DNA of 32,672 nt from Cyanocohniella sp. LLY (GTDB taxonomy: Bacteria; Cyanobacteriota; Cyanobacteriia; Cyanobacteriales; Nostocaceae): NCBI GenBank assembly GCA_022241785.1, contig JAKOMP010000078.1, positions 1-32,672 of the forward strand, read 5' to 3'. Position 1 is the stretch's first letter; each line of letters starts with the position of its first letter. Position numbers and translations under genes: made by a program. Below the pieces are notes generated by a model, which saw only the letters and a program-made list of their open reading frames with translations, had not been told where the DNA came from and made no database searches. Shown piece by piece: positions 15,876-24,123 of this stretch.

Positions 15876-17129
15876 TTAACGCATCAAAACTCGACTGCGA
15901 GGGCCAATTGCTTGTTTCAATGTAGTGGGTCTGGTAGGACAATTTACAGAGTTTTGTGAACAACTACCTAGATTAATGGCAGATGTTTCTAACCCTACTG
16001 GATTGGCAGCAAATGAATTACCATTACTAAATTCTATATTGGGAGTAATGGAGGGTGAGGAGAAATTAAACTCATTGGTATCAATTGAAGGTGTCTGTGA
16101 GGTTAATACCTGTGCAATAACGGGTGTCGGTGCTGGGGTACTACTAATTGGCGCTGTGACAGGTGTCGGTGCTGGGGTACTACTAATTGGCGCTGTGATA
16201 GGTGTTGGTGCTGGTGTACTAATTGGTGCTGTGACAGGTGTTGGTGCTGGGGTACTACTAATTGGCGCTGTGACAGGTGTTGGCGCTGGGGTACTACTAA
16301 TTGGCGCTGTGACAGGTGTCGGTGCTGGGGTACTACTAATTGGTGCTGTGACAGGTGTTGGCGCTGGGGTACTACTAATTGGTGCTGTGATAGGTGTTGG
16401 TTCTGGGGCACTACTAATTGGCGCTGTGACGAGAGTAGCATCTGCTGGTACTTTGATTGTCAATCTTACCAAGGGCGAGTCATTCATTTCCCAGGTGGTG
16501 ACGTTTGGTTTACCTGGTAAATCAGACTTGAAATCAAAGACAGTGGGACTTTCACCACCATTGCGATCGCTATATCTTGGCCCTTGTCCACTCACTTCAA
16601 AAGTACCTTGATACTGTTGTCCGGTGTTCGGATCGGTCACTACACCTGTGTAAAAGCCTCTTGTGAGTCCAAACTCATCCTGAACTACACCTTGAAATAA
16701 AGTTCCTGGTATTCTTCCTTGATAATTGAAAGATGTCAACTCACCGCCAGATAGTACCGGCGAATTGAGGATACCATTGGCAGAAATTACCGGAATGCCT
16801 TTAAAATCTACAAAGTAATGCAGACTGCCATCCGTGCGTGTTTGAACTTTTACATAGTCCGATTGATATACAGGAACATAATTAGGATTATTCCTAGTAC
16901 CTATATTGCGCGAGTAAGCACCACTAGAAACGGTATCAATGCGAGTAATTCGATTATTGAAATTGGGATTAAAGCTAGGCAGTTGGAGAGTTCCTGATAA
17001 TGTCCCAGTGCTTTGAATGGTAAGTTGAGCCGAAGCGCTGGTTCCTCCTACAGCTAAAATAAATGCAGCCAAAGTGCTACTGCTAATAACTGCAAGACCC
17101 AACTTAGTAGCTGATGAATTTAATTGCAT
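15876..17129 (-). CDS. Secreted protein with Pro/Thr-rich tandem repeats, unknown function
   Basis: 417 residues. Residues 1-34 form a signal peptide ending in ASAQ. A unique domain (about 35-230) follows, rich in Gly/Thr/Asn and beta-prone (TIQSTGTLSGTLQLPSF..., YQGTFEVSGQGPRYSDRNGGE). Then come eight tandem copies of a 13-residue unit, VTAPISSTPAPTP; the sixth in reading order has lost one Ser. A C-terminal domain with two Cys (NLGSCSQNSVNCPTRP) ends the protein. The repeat block resembles an extended Pro/Thr stalk that spans the cell wall or carries glycans. The family is not recognised. A GGAGC ribosome site lies upstream of the ATG. It lies next to an outer-membrane porin gene, so an envelope role is a reasonable guess. 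Confidence 0.75.
   Translation of the reverse strand: MQLNSSATKLGLAVISSSTLAAFILAVGGTSASAQLTIQSTGTLSGTLQLPSFNPNFNNRITRIDTVSSGAYSRNIGTRNNPNYVPVYQSDYVKVQTRTDGSLHYFVDFKGIPVISANGILNSPVLSGGELTSFNYQGRIPGTLFQGVVQDEFGLTRGFYTGVVTDPNTGQQYQGTFEVSGQGPRYSDRNGGESPTVFDFKSDLPGKPNVTTWEMNDSPLVRLTIKVPADATLVTAPISSAPEPTPITAPISSTPAPTPVTAPISSTPAPTPVTAPISSTPAPTPVTAPISSTPAPTPVTAPISTPAPTPITAPISSTPAPTPVTAPISSTPAPTPVIAQVLTSQTPSIDTNEFNFSSPSITPNIEFSNGNSFAANPVGLETSAINLGSCSQNSVNCPTRPTTLKQAIGPRSRVLMR
16123..16431. repeat. Coding tandem repeat, 39-bp unit, eight copies
   Basis: Seven units of 39 bp and one of 36 bp (third from the left). Unit starts are at 16123, 16162, 16201 (36 bp), 16237, 16276, 16315, 16354 and 16393. Copies differ mostly at silent positions (ggtgtc/ggtgtt, ggc/ggt), which indicates recent expansion with selection on the peptide. 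Confidence 0.9.
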
Positions 17130-17250
17130 GAAAAATTAGCTCCATTAATTTAAGGGAGATGAGAGAGATGAGGCAGAAATGAAAAAATTTCTTCACCCTT
17201 GCATCCCTGCTTTTTTTCTGGCGATCGCTAATAGTTGGGAAATACGTACT

Positions 17251-17265
17251 AGGGGTTTAACCCCT
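17251..17265. repeat. AGGGGTT hairpin downstream of the porin gene
   Basis: AGGGGTT, one base, AACCCCT: a perfect 7-bp inverted repeat 27 bp after the porin stop. There is no T-run, so it may only stabilise the 3' end. Confidence 0.4.
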
Positions 17266-17292
17266 TGTGATTACATTTACATCAGTACAAAA

Positions 17293-19185
17293 TTAAAACC
17301 GGAAGGTTGCTCTTAATGCTCCAATTACCAAGGGGTCATTAGCAGCGTTGTGATCAGGATTAAAAATCACGAATAAGCCTGGTGTCACAGCAATATTTTC
17401 ATTGATTTGGGCGCGATAAAAAAGTTCTACGTGGAGGGATGTATCACTACGTCCGCCCGCTGTGCCACCATCAGAAAAGTTAGGAAAATTGAATCCTTCG
17501 GGTAAGGTACTAGAGGTAATTTTGGGGGGTTGTCCGATGAGAACGCCGCCTAAGTTACCAGAACGCAGCAGATTAGGCAAAGCTGCAAATACCATCCAGT
17601 TGGTAGTTTCGACGCTACCTGAAAGGTCTACTGGTTTGGAGGATGAAAAGCCGCCCCAACCGCCTAATTGTAAGTTCGGGTTGACGCGCCAGGCGACAGT
17701 GGCCCCAACTGCGTGGGTATTAAAAGCTGTTGTTTCTGCGAAAGGTGAAATTAGTTGAGCATCACCGGTGGCTGTTCCTAATAAATCATTAGGGGAGTGG
17801 GAGTAAAGATAATGCACACCCACGTCAATGTTATTGCTTGGTGCAACTGTAAGTTGAGCGCCTGCTGTATATTTACCACCAAATAGTCCCGCTTGATTGC
17901 GGTTGCCGGGAAAGCTGGGAATTTCGGCACTATAAACGCCCTGTAAACTGAGGCGATCGCTAATTTGCCAGTCAAAACCTATACCGCCAGTGCCGTTACC
18001 AATACCCAAAATCGGGTTACGCTGACCAAATTGAGAAATTGCGCCATCACCAGAACCTTCTAGGGGATTAATCCCGCGAAATGTGCTGCTGGGATTAACA
18101 CCGGCTGTACCTACGACAATTCCCAAATTATCGGAGAGAGAAAATCTGTAAGACAAGTCGTTGAGTACCAGATTATTTTCTGTATTTGACTCAAAACCTA
18201 ATCGCCCCATGTTAGTAAATACAAAGGGTGCAGACGAACCCAAATTTCCCGCCGATAGCCCTGTTAACAGTAAATCTCGTCCTGTAATCGAAGTAGCTAA
18301 GGTTAATTGCACGCTATTTGTGAAAGTTAAATTTGTTTGGCCTTGACGATCTGGTATCCCATCTCTGGGAAATAAATCTACATTTGGACTGTTTGTTCCC
18401 TGGACGCTAAAAATTGCTTGACCAAATAGTCTGGTAGTTGTGGAAAACTGATTGGCCTGCAATTGACTAGTTTGGTTTTCTAGACCTGACACACGCTGCT
18501 GTAATTGCTGTAATTCTTCCTGAAACTCGGTTTGTAACCTTTGCAGCGCGATCAAATCATCATGATTAATCGTGTTTGTCTGATTACTAGCAATTAATTC
18601 TTCAACTTTATCTATACAAGCATTTAAACCAGCGGCAAATTCATAACGACTGATGGCACGGTTACCTTGATAAGTACCAATTGGATATCCAGCAATGCAA
18701 CCATAACGTTCCACCAACGACTGTAAAGCCGCAAAAGCCCAGTCAGAGGGTTGGACATCATCCAGTTGAGACACCGATGTGATTTGAGACATTGGTTCAT
18801 CTGGTTCTGACTCTGGGGAAGGCGAAAGAGATGGGGAAAATTCTGCTATGCTTTCTGGTTCAGGTATTTCTGAGATTACAGGACGAGATTTCTGAGATTT
18901 AGACAAGATGGAAATGCTTTGAGCATGAGCCTTGTCGGCAACTTTATTAAGTAAATTTTGATACTGTGTCTTTGATTTGGTAGATAAATCTTGAGAACTA
19001 CTATCCGACGGTACAAATTCCGGGGGTGTGATGTCAGCATCTGGGAATATTTGAGCTAGTTGTCCCTGGGTGGACTGCTGTACCTCTTGTTCTAAATCAA
19101 TTACAGACTGTTCTGGTAAGTTATGGGGCAAAGAGGTTTGCCCTGCTGTTAATACACCCACCATCAGTAGACTTATCTCACTCAT
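17293..19185 (-). CDS. SLH-domain outer-membrane porin (OprB/iron-uptake porin family)
   Basis: 630 residues. After a Pro/Ser-rich N-terminal part comes one S-layer-homology domain (about 138-195: DVQPSDWAFAALQSLVERYG ... NRAISRYEFAAGL), then a coiled coil (about 205-245, LQRLQTEFQEELQQLQQRV), then a long beta-barrel (about 250-630) ending in Phe (GALRATFRF), as in outer-membrane proteins. The SLH domain anchors such porins to peptidoglycan, and the barrel lets small solutes, in some cases inorganic ions such as iron, pass. The N-terminus is odd: MSEISLLMVGVLTAGQ is a weak signal, lacking the usual basic start. An in-frame stretch of 23 codons upstream has Lys/Arg but no usual start codon. 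It is adjacent to a secreted protein gene, with a 163-bp gap. Confidence 0.88.
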   Translation of the reverse strand: MSEISLLMVGVLTAGQTSLPHNLPEQSVIDLEQEVQQSTQGQLAQIFPDADITPPEFVPSDSSSQDLSTKSKTQYQNLLNKVADKAHAQSISILSKSQKSRPVISEIPEPESIAEFSPSLSPSPESEPDEPMSQITSVSQLDDVQPSDWAFAALQSLVERYGCIAGYPIGTYQGNRAISRYEFAAGLNACIDKVEELIASNQTNTINHDDLIALQRLQTEFQEELQQLQQRVSGLENQTSQLQANQFSTTTRLFGQAIFSVQGTNSPNVDLFPRDGIPDRQGQTNLTFTNSVQLTLATSITGRDLLLTGLSAGNLGSSAPFVFTNMGRLGFESNTENNLVLNDLSYRFSLSDNLGIVVGTAGVNPSSTFRGINPLEGSGDGAISQFGQRNPILGIGNGTGGIGFDWQISDRLSLQGVYSAEIPSFPGNRNQAGLFGGKYTAGAQLTVAPSNNIDVGVHYLYSHSPNDLLGTATGDAQLISPFAETTAFNTHAVGATVAWRVNPNLQLGGWGGFSSSKPVDLSGSVETTNWMVFAALPNLLRSGNLGGVLIGQPPKITSSTLPEGFNFPNFSDGGTAGGRSDTSLHVELFYRAQINENIAVTPGLFVIFNPDHNAANDPLVIGALRATFRF

Positions 19186-19441
19186 TGTATTCCAGTTGAC
19201 TGAACACCAATATTTCTTTTGACAGATGGGCTTGGTGTTCCTCAGGAATATTTATAAAAAATAAGTAATAAAAGTTACTTAAATCAAAGTGTTTTTGCCC
19301 TGTTCAGTCTGACCAGAAGAGGCAGGAGGAAAGGGAGCGGGGAGCGGGGGGAGCAAGCCCTTTCCCCTTGCGTGGAGCGGAGCGGAACATGGTACAAGCC
19401 ACACTGACTGGGGTACAAGCTCAGCCCCGGTCTTCCCCTTG

Positions 19442-19939
19442 TCACCCTGCCCCCTGCCCCTTTTCCTCTTGTTGACCACAGTATTTATTCAAGTCATCGA
19501 CTAAGGCATCTGATTCTTTACCAGCAGTTGCGGCTGCTGAAGTCAGAGCGGTATCAATTTCTGTTCTCGCTTTTTGGAGTTTTTCCCTACCGGCTGGTGA
19601 TGCTTCGGCATTTTTAGCTACACCAAGCGCTTGCGCGGCTTTGGCGATCGCTTGACTTAAATTTTCAAATACTCTCACAAAACCGCTTTGAAGTTCTTGC
19701 AAATTGGGGTCTGATAAATTCAATTCTTCTAAGGAGCGAGTAATGGCTACCAAATCCTTAGATAGTTGCAAGCTTGTCACCACCTGCTGTCCTTTATTTT
19801 GATCAATTAGAGAATTGCCGGCATTCACTACCTGAATTAGTCGCTGACATTGAGAAATTTTGTCTTCACAACCATTAACTAACAAAGCAATACTTAGACC
19901 AATAGGAGCAATAACAATTAATTTACGCCACACAGACAT
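19442..19939 (-). CDS. Small lipoprotein of unknown function
   Basis: 165 residues from the ATG at 19939; an ATG six codons further upstream (19957) is also possible, but the later one gives a standard lipoprotein signal, MSVWRKLIVIAPIGLSIALL, with lipobox VNGC. The mature part is helical and polar (ISQCQRLIQVVNAGNSLI..., LQELQSGFVRVFENLSQAIA), probably a helical bundle on the periplasmic face of a membrane. There is a Cys near the C-terminus (KYCGQQ). The last residues run into a G-rich repeat patch. I do not recognise a named family. Confidence 0.7.
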   Translation of the reverse strand: MSVWRKLIVIAPIGLSIALLVNGCEDKISQCQRLIQVVNAGNSLIDQNKGQQVVTSLQLSKDLVAITRSLEELNLSDPNLQELQSGFVRVFENLSQAIAKAAQALGVAKNAEASPAGREKLQKARTEIDTALTSAAATAGKESDALVDDLNKYCGQQEEKGQGAG

Positions 19940-20066
19940 TAAGTACCCCACCACCACTAAAACCCAAACAATATTAGCTAATAATTTGATAAATGATCAG
20001 CAAAAAACGCTTGGAGTTCATCAACAGTGGGAACTCCAGACAATAAATTAGCTAGAGGATAATCTC

Positions 20067-20090
20067 ACGCAAAGACGCAAAGACGCAAAA
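20067..20090. repeat. Short tandem repeat, 8-nt unit
   Basis: Three copies of ACGCAAAG (the last ends in AAAA), a common short tandem repeat of Nostoc intergenic DNA, between the small lipoprotein gene and the first CbiO gene. Confidence 0.6.
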
Positions 20091-20156
20091 GCAAGCCAGT
20101 GCGTTGGGGAGATAGCGCATTGAGCGGGTTCCCCAGCTTCGTATTGCTTCCAATCG

Positions 20157-20921
20157 CTACCAATCTACTGGTAAACCCAATTGGTCTAAAGTATCTTTCT
20201 CTTGCAAAAGCGGTTGAATTTCACTATCTATTTGAACACGACCACCAGAGAGTACCAAGGCGCGTTGAGTTACTTTGCCCAACCAATGTAATTCATGGGA
20301 GGCAATTAACATCACCTGAACGGGCAATTTTAATAATACTTGTGCCAAATGCCGCCGCCATGCTGGATCAAGTCCATTAGTTGGCTCATCTAAAATCAAA
20401 ATTGTCGGATCTAGAGCGAGAATCGCCGCCAAAGCTGCAAGTCGTCTTTGTCCTCCAGACAGTTCATGGGCGGAACGGTTGGCGTAGGCTTCTAGTCCAA
20501 ATTCTGCTAATAATTGCCTGGCTCGATCAATGGCTATGGCTGGTGGTACCCCGTAATTACGCGGCCCGAAAGTAATATCTTCTAAGATTGTGGGCATAAA
20601 CAGTTGGTCGTTGGCATCTTGAAAGCCAAAACCGATGTAACGGCGTACTTGGGGAAGAGTATTCGGTGTTACTGAGATGCCATTAATCAAGATTTTTCCT
20701 GATTTTGGTTGTTTTAAGCCAATCAAGTTTTCCAATAAGGTACTTTTACCAGAACCAGTTGCGCCCATTAATGCTACGCGATCGCCTACATTTAACCGAA
20801 AGGAAACTTCTTGCAATACTGGCTCTCGATTGCCATAGGCAAATACCAGGTTTTGCACCTCGACTACAGTGGGGTGGGGGTTACCTGTGGGAATTGGGGG
20901 ATGAGAACTCAAAGATTTCAA
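20157..20921 (-). CDS. cbiO: Co/Ni ECF transporter ATPase (CbiO/EcfA), system 1
   Basis: 254 residues. ABC ATPase motifs in order: Walker A GATGSGKS (about 52-59), Q-loop FGFQDANDQLF (the QD.. form typical of CbiO), signature LSGGQRRLAALAAILAL (about 152-168), Walker B ILILDEPTNGLDP and H-loop ASHELHWLG. It powers the energy-coupling-factor importer with the CbiQ protein encoded 9 bp upstream and the CbiM/NikM-type protein before that; the three genes read as one operon. One ATPase gene suggests a CbiO homodimer. The metal is cobalt or nickel, decided by the M component, not by this subunit. Confidence 0.9.
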   Translation of the reverse strand: MKSLSSHPPIPTGNPHPTVVEVQNLVFAYGNREPVLQEVSFRLNVGDRVALMGATGSGKSTLLENLIGLKQPKSGKILINGISVTPNTLPQVRRYIGFGFQDANDQLFMPTILEDITFGPRNYGVPPAIAIDRARQLLAEFGLEAYANRSAHELSGGQRRLAALAAILALDPTILILDEPTNGLDPAWRRHLAQVLLKLPVQVMLIASHELHWLGKVTQRALVLSGGRVQIDSEIQPLLQEKDTLDQLGLPVDW

Positions 20922-20930
20922 AATAACTGA

Positions 20931-21584
20931 CTAAATTCGGTAAGAAGTTATGGTCAAACAAGCCGCGATCGCCCAAGCTACTAATAAGACAAAACGCTCT
21001 TGTGGTCTGAATGTAGAATCTACAGGTAATTTCCCATTGTAGCCACGAATTACCATTGCTGCGTACACACGCTCTGCTCTGTCTAGAGTGCGGAGATATA
21101 ATGCGCCAATCATCGCCGCGCTGGTATAGCGCAACCATCCCACAGCACCATTTAGACCTCGTAGTTGGGCGCTACGTTGCATCCGCGTTACTTCGTCTAG
21201 TAAAATTTCTAGGTATTGCCCAGCTAAAAGTAAATTTTCTTTGATGGCGGCTGGTACAGGTAAGCTTTTCAAGGCGATACCGAAACTATGGGGCGGTAAG
21301 GTTAACAAAAAACTGTTCATGGTAACGAGACAAATCAGGGAACGCACCAACAAAAAACTCGCCCGTTCCCATCCTAAAGGCAATGCCATGAATGACAGGA
21401 AAATTAATTCTGTACCCAGTAATCCGCCTAATTGGAGCAGGGGTACGCGCAAAAGTGCTGCCCAGATACAAGCGATCGCACCATATACACCCAACCAAGG
21501 CCAAGCTTCATAATTTAATAAAGCCGCCCCCACCACAATTACTAATGACAGATGCAAGCGTAACGGCAAAGCAACTTTAAGCAT
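20931..21584 (-). CDS. cbiQ: Co/Ni ECF transporter transmembrane coupling protein (CbiQ/EcfT), system 1
   Basis: 217 residues with about five membrane segments. Both short Arg-Gly coupling motifs expected in EcfT/CbiQ are visible: RSAQLRGLNGAV and AAMVIRGYNGKLP. These motifs contact the ATPase dimer and pass on movement to the substrate-binding subunit. Its start codon overlaps the end of the CbiM-like gene by 8 bp, indicating translational coupling. Only 9 bp separate it from cbiO. It is shorter than the CbiQ of system 2 (265 residues) but complete. Confidence 0.88.
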   Translation of the reverse strand: MLKVALPLRLHLSLVIVVGAALLNYEAWPWLGVYGAIACIWAALLRVPLLQLGGLLGTELIFLSFMALPLGWERASFLLVRSLICLVTMNSFLLTLPPHSFGIALKSLPVPAAIKENLLLAGQYLEILLDEVTRMQRSAQLRGLNGAVGWLRYTSAAMIGALYLRTLDRAERVYAAMVIRGYNGKLPVDSTFRPQERFVLLVAWAIAACLTITSYRI

Positions 21585-22500
21585 TTTTAGGTTTCACTAC
21601 CTTGGCAATTCCAAAGGCCACACCAAAGCAAACCACCGCTCCCAAAAGCCCAGCAATACTAGTACCAATGGCCCCTAAGGCTTCGTTTTCGTAGTCAGCA
21701 AAAGGTGTTGGTACTTCTATTCGCACTTGTTCGGCTAAGTCGATGAAGCCTACATCTTCTGCTACTCTTTCCAAACCATCAGGCCAACCTGAAGCTACCA
21801 GCGATAACACACCAGCCACTAATAAAATGCTGATTACAGGTACTAACCATCCTTGAAATTGCTGTTGTTCTCCAGGGAGTAAATCAGGTCTGGCTGTGGC
21901 TAGATAAAACAGTACACCACCAGTGATCAAGCCTTCGCCAATGCCAATTAAAATATGTACCCCCGTCATGGCTGGTAAAACTACGGCTAAGGATGCAGTT
22001 CCCGATAGCACTAACTCAATGGCACAAGCTACAGATGCCGCCACGATACTCACACCGGCAGCAATGCCAGCAGCTAGGGGTAAACGCGTTCTTGAGCCAC
22101 CTAACAACCGTTGCAAGGTTTGGGTTAATATCCAGCCTACCCAAACGGCAATTACGCCTAAGTTCAAAATATTTGCCCCCAAGGCTGTGATCCCACCATC
22201 GGCAAATAGCACAGCTTGAATAATTAAGACTGTGGATATACACAACATCCCAGCCCAAGGGCTACCCAAGACAAGGGCGGCTAAGGTAGCTCCCACCAAG
22301 TGACCACTAGTACCACCTGCTACGGGAAAATTGATCATCTGGGCGGCAAAAATAAAGGCAGTAGTTAAACCCAGTATAGGGGCGCGACGGATACCAAAAG
22401 CTGTTTGCGATCGCGCACTGGCAATTACAAGTGCTATAGCACTAGCTAAACCAGTTACCCCAGCCACGGGAGCAGAAATAAATCCATCAGGAATATGCAT
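21577..22500 (-). CDS. Co/Ni ECF substrate-binding protein CbiM/NikM fused to a PDGLE (CbiN/NikN-like) domain
   Basis: 307 residues. It starts directly with MHIPDGFIS, the N-terminus in which the amino group, His2 and nearby residues bind the metal in this family; no signal peptide precedes it. The M domain (about 1-205) shows GGTSGHLVGATLAALVLG and GANILNLG. After a linker, the segment VASGWPDGLERVAEDVGF (about 240-257) carries the PDGLE motif, followed by a last membrane helix. So the second small component is fused on, as in NikMN. That architecture slightly favours nickel (uptake hydrogenase, urease) over cobalt, but specificity cannot be settled by eye. It is the first gene of an operon with cbiQ and cbiO. 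Confidence 0.88.
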   Translation of the reverse strand: MHIPDGFISAPVAGVTGLASAIALVIASARSQTAFGIRRAPILGLTTAFIFAAQMINFPVAGGTSGHLVGATLAALVLGSPWAGMLCISTVLIIQAVLFADGGITALGANILNLGVIAVWVGWILTQTLQRLLGGSRTRLPLAAGIAAGVSIVAASVACAIELVLSGTASLAVVLPAMTGVHILIGIGEGLITGGVLFYLATARPDLLPGEQQQFQGWLVPVISILLVAGVLSLVASGWPDGLERVAEDVGFIDLAEQVRIEVPTPFADYENEALGAIGTSIAGLLGAVVCFGVAFGIAKVVKPKNA

Positions 22501-22622
22501 GATGTGCCCTGTGTTGAATGTATTGACTTACACAATTTTTTCCGGCATTAAATCTAATAGAGAACAATATTTTTGTTTCCTTTTCAATGCCCCATTGGGG
22601 GATTTTATGTATTACTTAGGTA

Positions 22623-22666
22623 AGATAGACAATAAAATCACCATCAGATAATATAATTGTCTATCT
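22623..22666. promoter_or_regulatory. 11-bp inverted repeat upstream of Co/Ni system 1
   Basis: AGATAGACAAT (22623-22633) and ATTGTCTATCT (22656-22666) are perfect inverted repeats separated by 22 nt. They lie about 120-165 bp before the CbiM/NikM start and just at the left border of the broken uppP fragment. They could be an operator for a metal-responsive regulator, or the scar of a rearrangement. Confidence 0.4.
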
Positions 22667-22680
22667 AATTATTAAATTTA

Positions 22681-23187
22681 GGTCTATATATTAAGGAAGT
22701 TTTCTTTGCCTATCCCTTTGCCATTTGTTTCACCTTAAGCATTACAGGTATTTTACTCTGGTGGACAGATAGAAAAATCCGCCAGACGTGGGGATTAAGA
22801 GCCTTAAATCCTTGGGTAGCTGTTGTCATTGGTTTAGGACAAGCATTAGCATTGATTCCCGGCTTAAGTCGCAGTGGAATGACCATTTCTTTTTCCTTGT
22901 TCACTGGACTCAGACGACAATGGGCTGCTGAATACAGCTTTTTCATTGCATTTCCCACAATTCTTGGGGGAACTTTATTACAAGCAATTTAATTACTAAA
23001 AGAGGACACACTCAATGTGGGAATTGTGCCTTTGACAGTTGGTTTTGTGGTGTCTGCATTGGTAGGAATTGTTGCATTACAGTTGGTGTTGAAATTGTTG
23101 TATCGCGCCCGCTTTCGCTATTTTTCCTATTATCTTTGGGTGCTGGCTGTGATAGTTGCTTGGGGAACTTACCAAGGAGTCATATAA
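22681..23187 (+). pseudogene. uppP: Broken undecaprenyl-diphosphatase (uppP/bacA) remnant
   Basis: The plus strand encodes a continuous UppP-like C-terminal half: FFAYPFAICFTLSITGILLW, then IGLGQALALIPGLSRSGMTI (the second catalytic motif, PGLSRSG), then EYSFFIAFPTILGGTLLQAI. An in-frame TAA (22990-22992) interrupts it. In the same frame it resumes with LLKEDTLNVGIVPLTVGFVV and ends YRARFRYFSYYLWVLA...QGVI at a stop (23185-23187). The N-terminal half with the first catalytic motif is missing, and there is no start codon context. Intact UppP recycles the lipid carrier of peptidoglycan synthesis, so a functional copy must lie elsewhere. Its end is 6 bp from the end of the convergent mgtE-like gene. 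Confidence 0.85.
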
Positions 23188-23193
23188 TCGAGG

Positions 23194-24072
23194 CTACAGA
23201 TGCAAAAATAGCCTGGCTATATTTAGGTAAACTAACACTCCCAAAATGTCTACAATTACAGAACTTAAGGGAGCAGACATCAATGCGGGATCAAATCCTA
23301 AAAACTTAAAGAAAAGCGGTAAGACTGTACCGGAAATTGTCGCCAGTAGTGCCGAAATCGCCAGGCTAATTCCCACAATAATGGCAACATCGAGAGGACC
23401 TTTTAGCAACAGGGCAATTCCTGTAACAATCATACCCAAGAATAAGCCAATAAAAATGCCTGCGATCGCCTCTTCTAAAACTTTGCGAAATGCATGTTTT
23501 AGCTCAACAGTTCCTGCACTTAAGCCACGAATCACTACTGTAGCCGATTGAGTACTGACATTTCCGGCTGAACCAATTAATAAAGGAATAAAGGCAGCTA
23601 AAATAATCACTCGCTGCAATATATCTTCCTGGGTACGAATGACACCAGTGATGGCTGTATTTGCTATTAAAAGTAAAATTAACCAAGCTGTGCGCTTCCG
23701 AATCCGTTGCCATAAACTTGTTTGAAAATAACCAACTTCATCGTCAGTTGCTAAGGTATTAGTTGTGTCATTGATTGCAAAAAGTTTTTCTCGCTCATCC
23801 GCCGACATTTGAGCAATCAAATCAAATACAGGCTGCTGCTGAAAATTTTCAATTAACGACTGCTGAGATCCTAAATCCTGAGATTTATTATTCTCTGCAA
23901 TAACACATTCTTTGGAGGTACACAAGTTGGGATTTACAATTTTGTCGTCCTGAACTTGTAGTAATTCTTGTGAATCTGGTGGCATTATATTTATTTGGCA
24001 GGCTGTTCTATTTTCTCTTTTAAAAAAATGGCAGAGGAAAAGACTTTGGTAAAAAAGAGGTCTTTTAGCCAT
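23194..24072 (-). CDS. MgtE-like divalent cation permease lacking the N and CBS domains
   Basis: 292 residues, against about 450 for full MgtE. The C-terminal ~190 residues form the five-helix MgtE channel domain: TAWLILLLIANTAITGVI, LIGSAGNVSTQSATVVIRGL (the conserved GN.STQS pore region), FRKVLEEAIAGIFIGLFLG and MSAPLSSVIVDILGVLVYL with the pore Asp. The regulatory N-domain and paired CBS domains, which close MgtE when magnesium is high, are absent. A ~100-residue unrelated, polar N-terminal part replaces them (residues about 30-110, ending ATDDEVGYFQTSLWQRIRKR). Translation may begin at M30 (23985). Magnesium or cobalt are possible substrates; the place between two Co/Ni transporters makes the latter worth testing. 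Confidence 0.8.
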   Translation of the reverse strand: MAKRPLFYQSLFLCHFFKRENRTACQINIMPPDSQELLQVQDDKIVNPNLCTSKECVIAENNKSQDLGSQQSLIENFQQQPVFDLIAQMSADEREKLFAINDTTNTLATDDEVGYFQTSLWQRIRKRTAWLILLLIANTAITGVIRTQEDILQRVIILAAFIPLLIGSAGNVSTQSATVVIRGLSAGTVELKHAFRKVLEEAIAGIFIGLFLGMIVTGIALLLKGPLDVAIIVGISLAISALLATISGTVLPLFFKFLGFDPALMSAPLSSVIVDILGVLVYLNIARLFLHL

Positions 24073-24123
24073 TTTTAGTTACTTTTATCAGAGCAATATT
24101 TTTTGGAGATATTATCAGTTAAA

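Noticed and set aside
15925-16611. Long plus-strand reading frame (228 codons) opposite the secreted repeat protein, giving GVGAGVLLIGAVT repeats
   Set aside because: It mirrors the 39-bp repeat of the real minus-strand gene, which has a signal peptide, ribosome site and terminator. The plus frame has none of these.
19279-19479. 66-codon frame in the G-rich patch after the porin gene
   Set aside because: Low-complexity composition from heptamer-type repeats; no ribosome site or family resemblance.
22501-22680. Possible cobalamin riboswitch before Co/Ni system 1
   Set aside because: The region is short and AT-rich and lacks the conserved B12-box core (GCCACTG) and the expected multi-stem fold. 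Only an inverted repeat was found.
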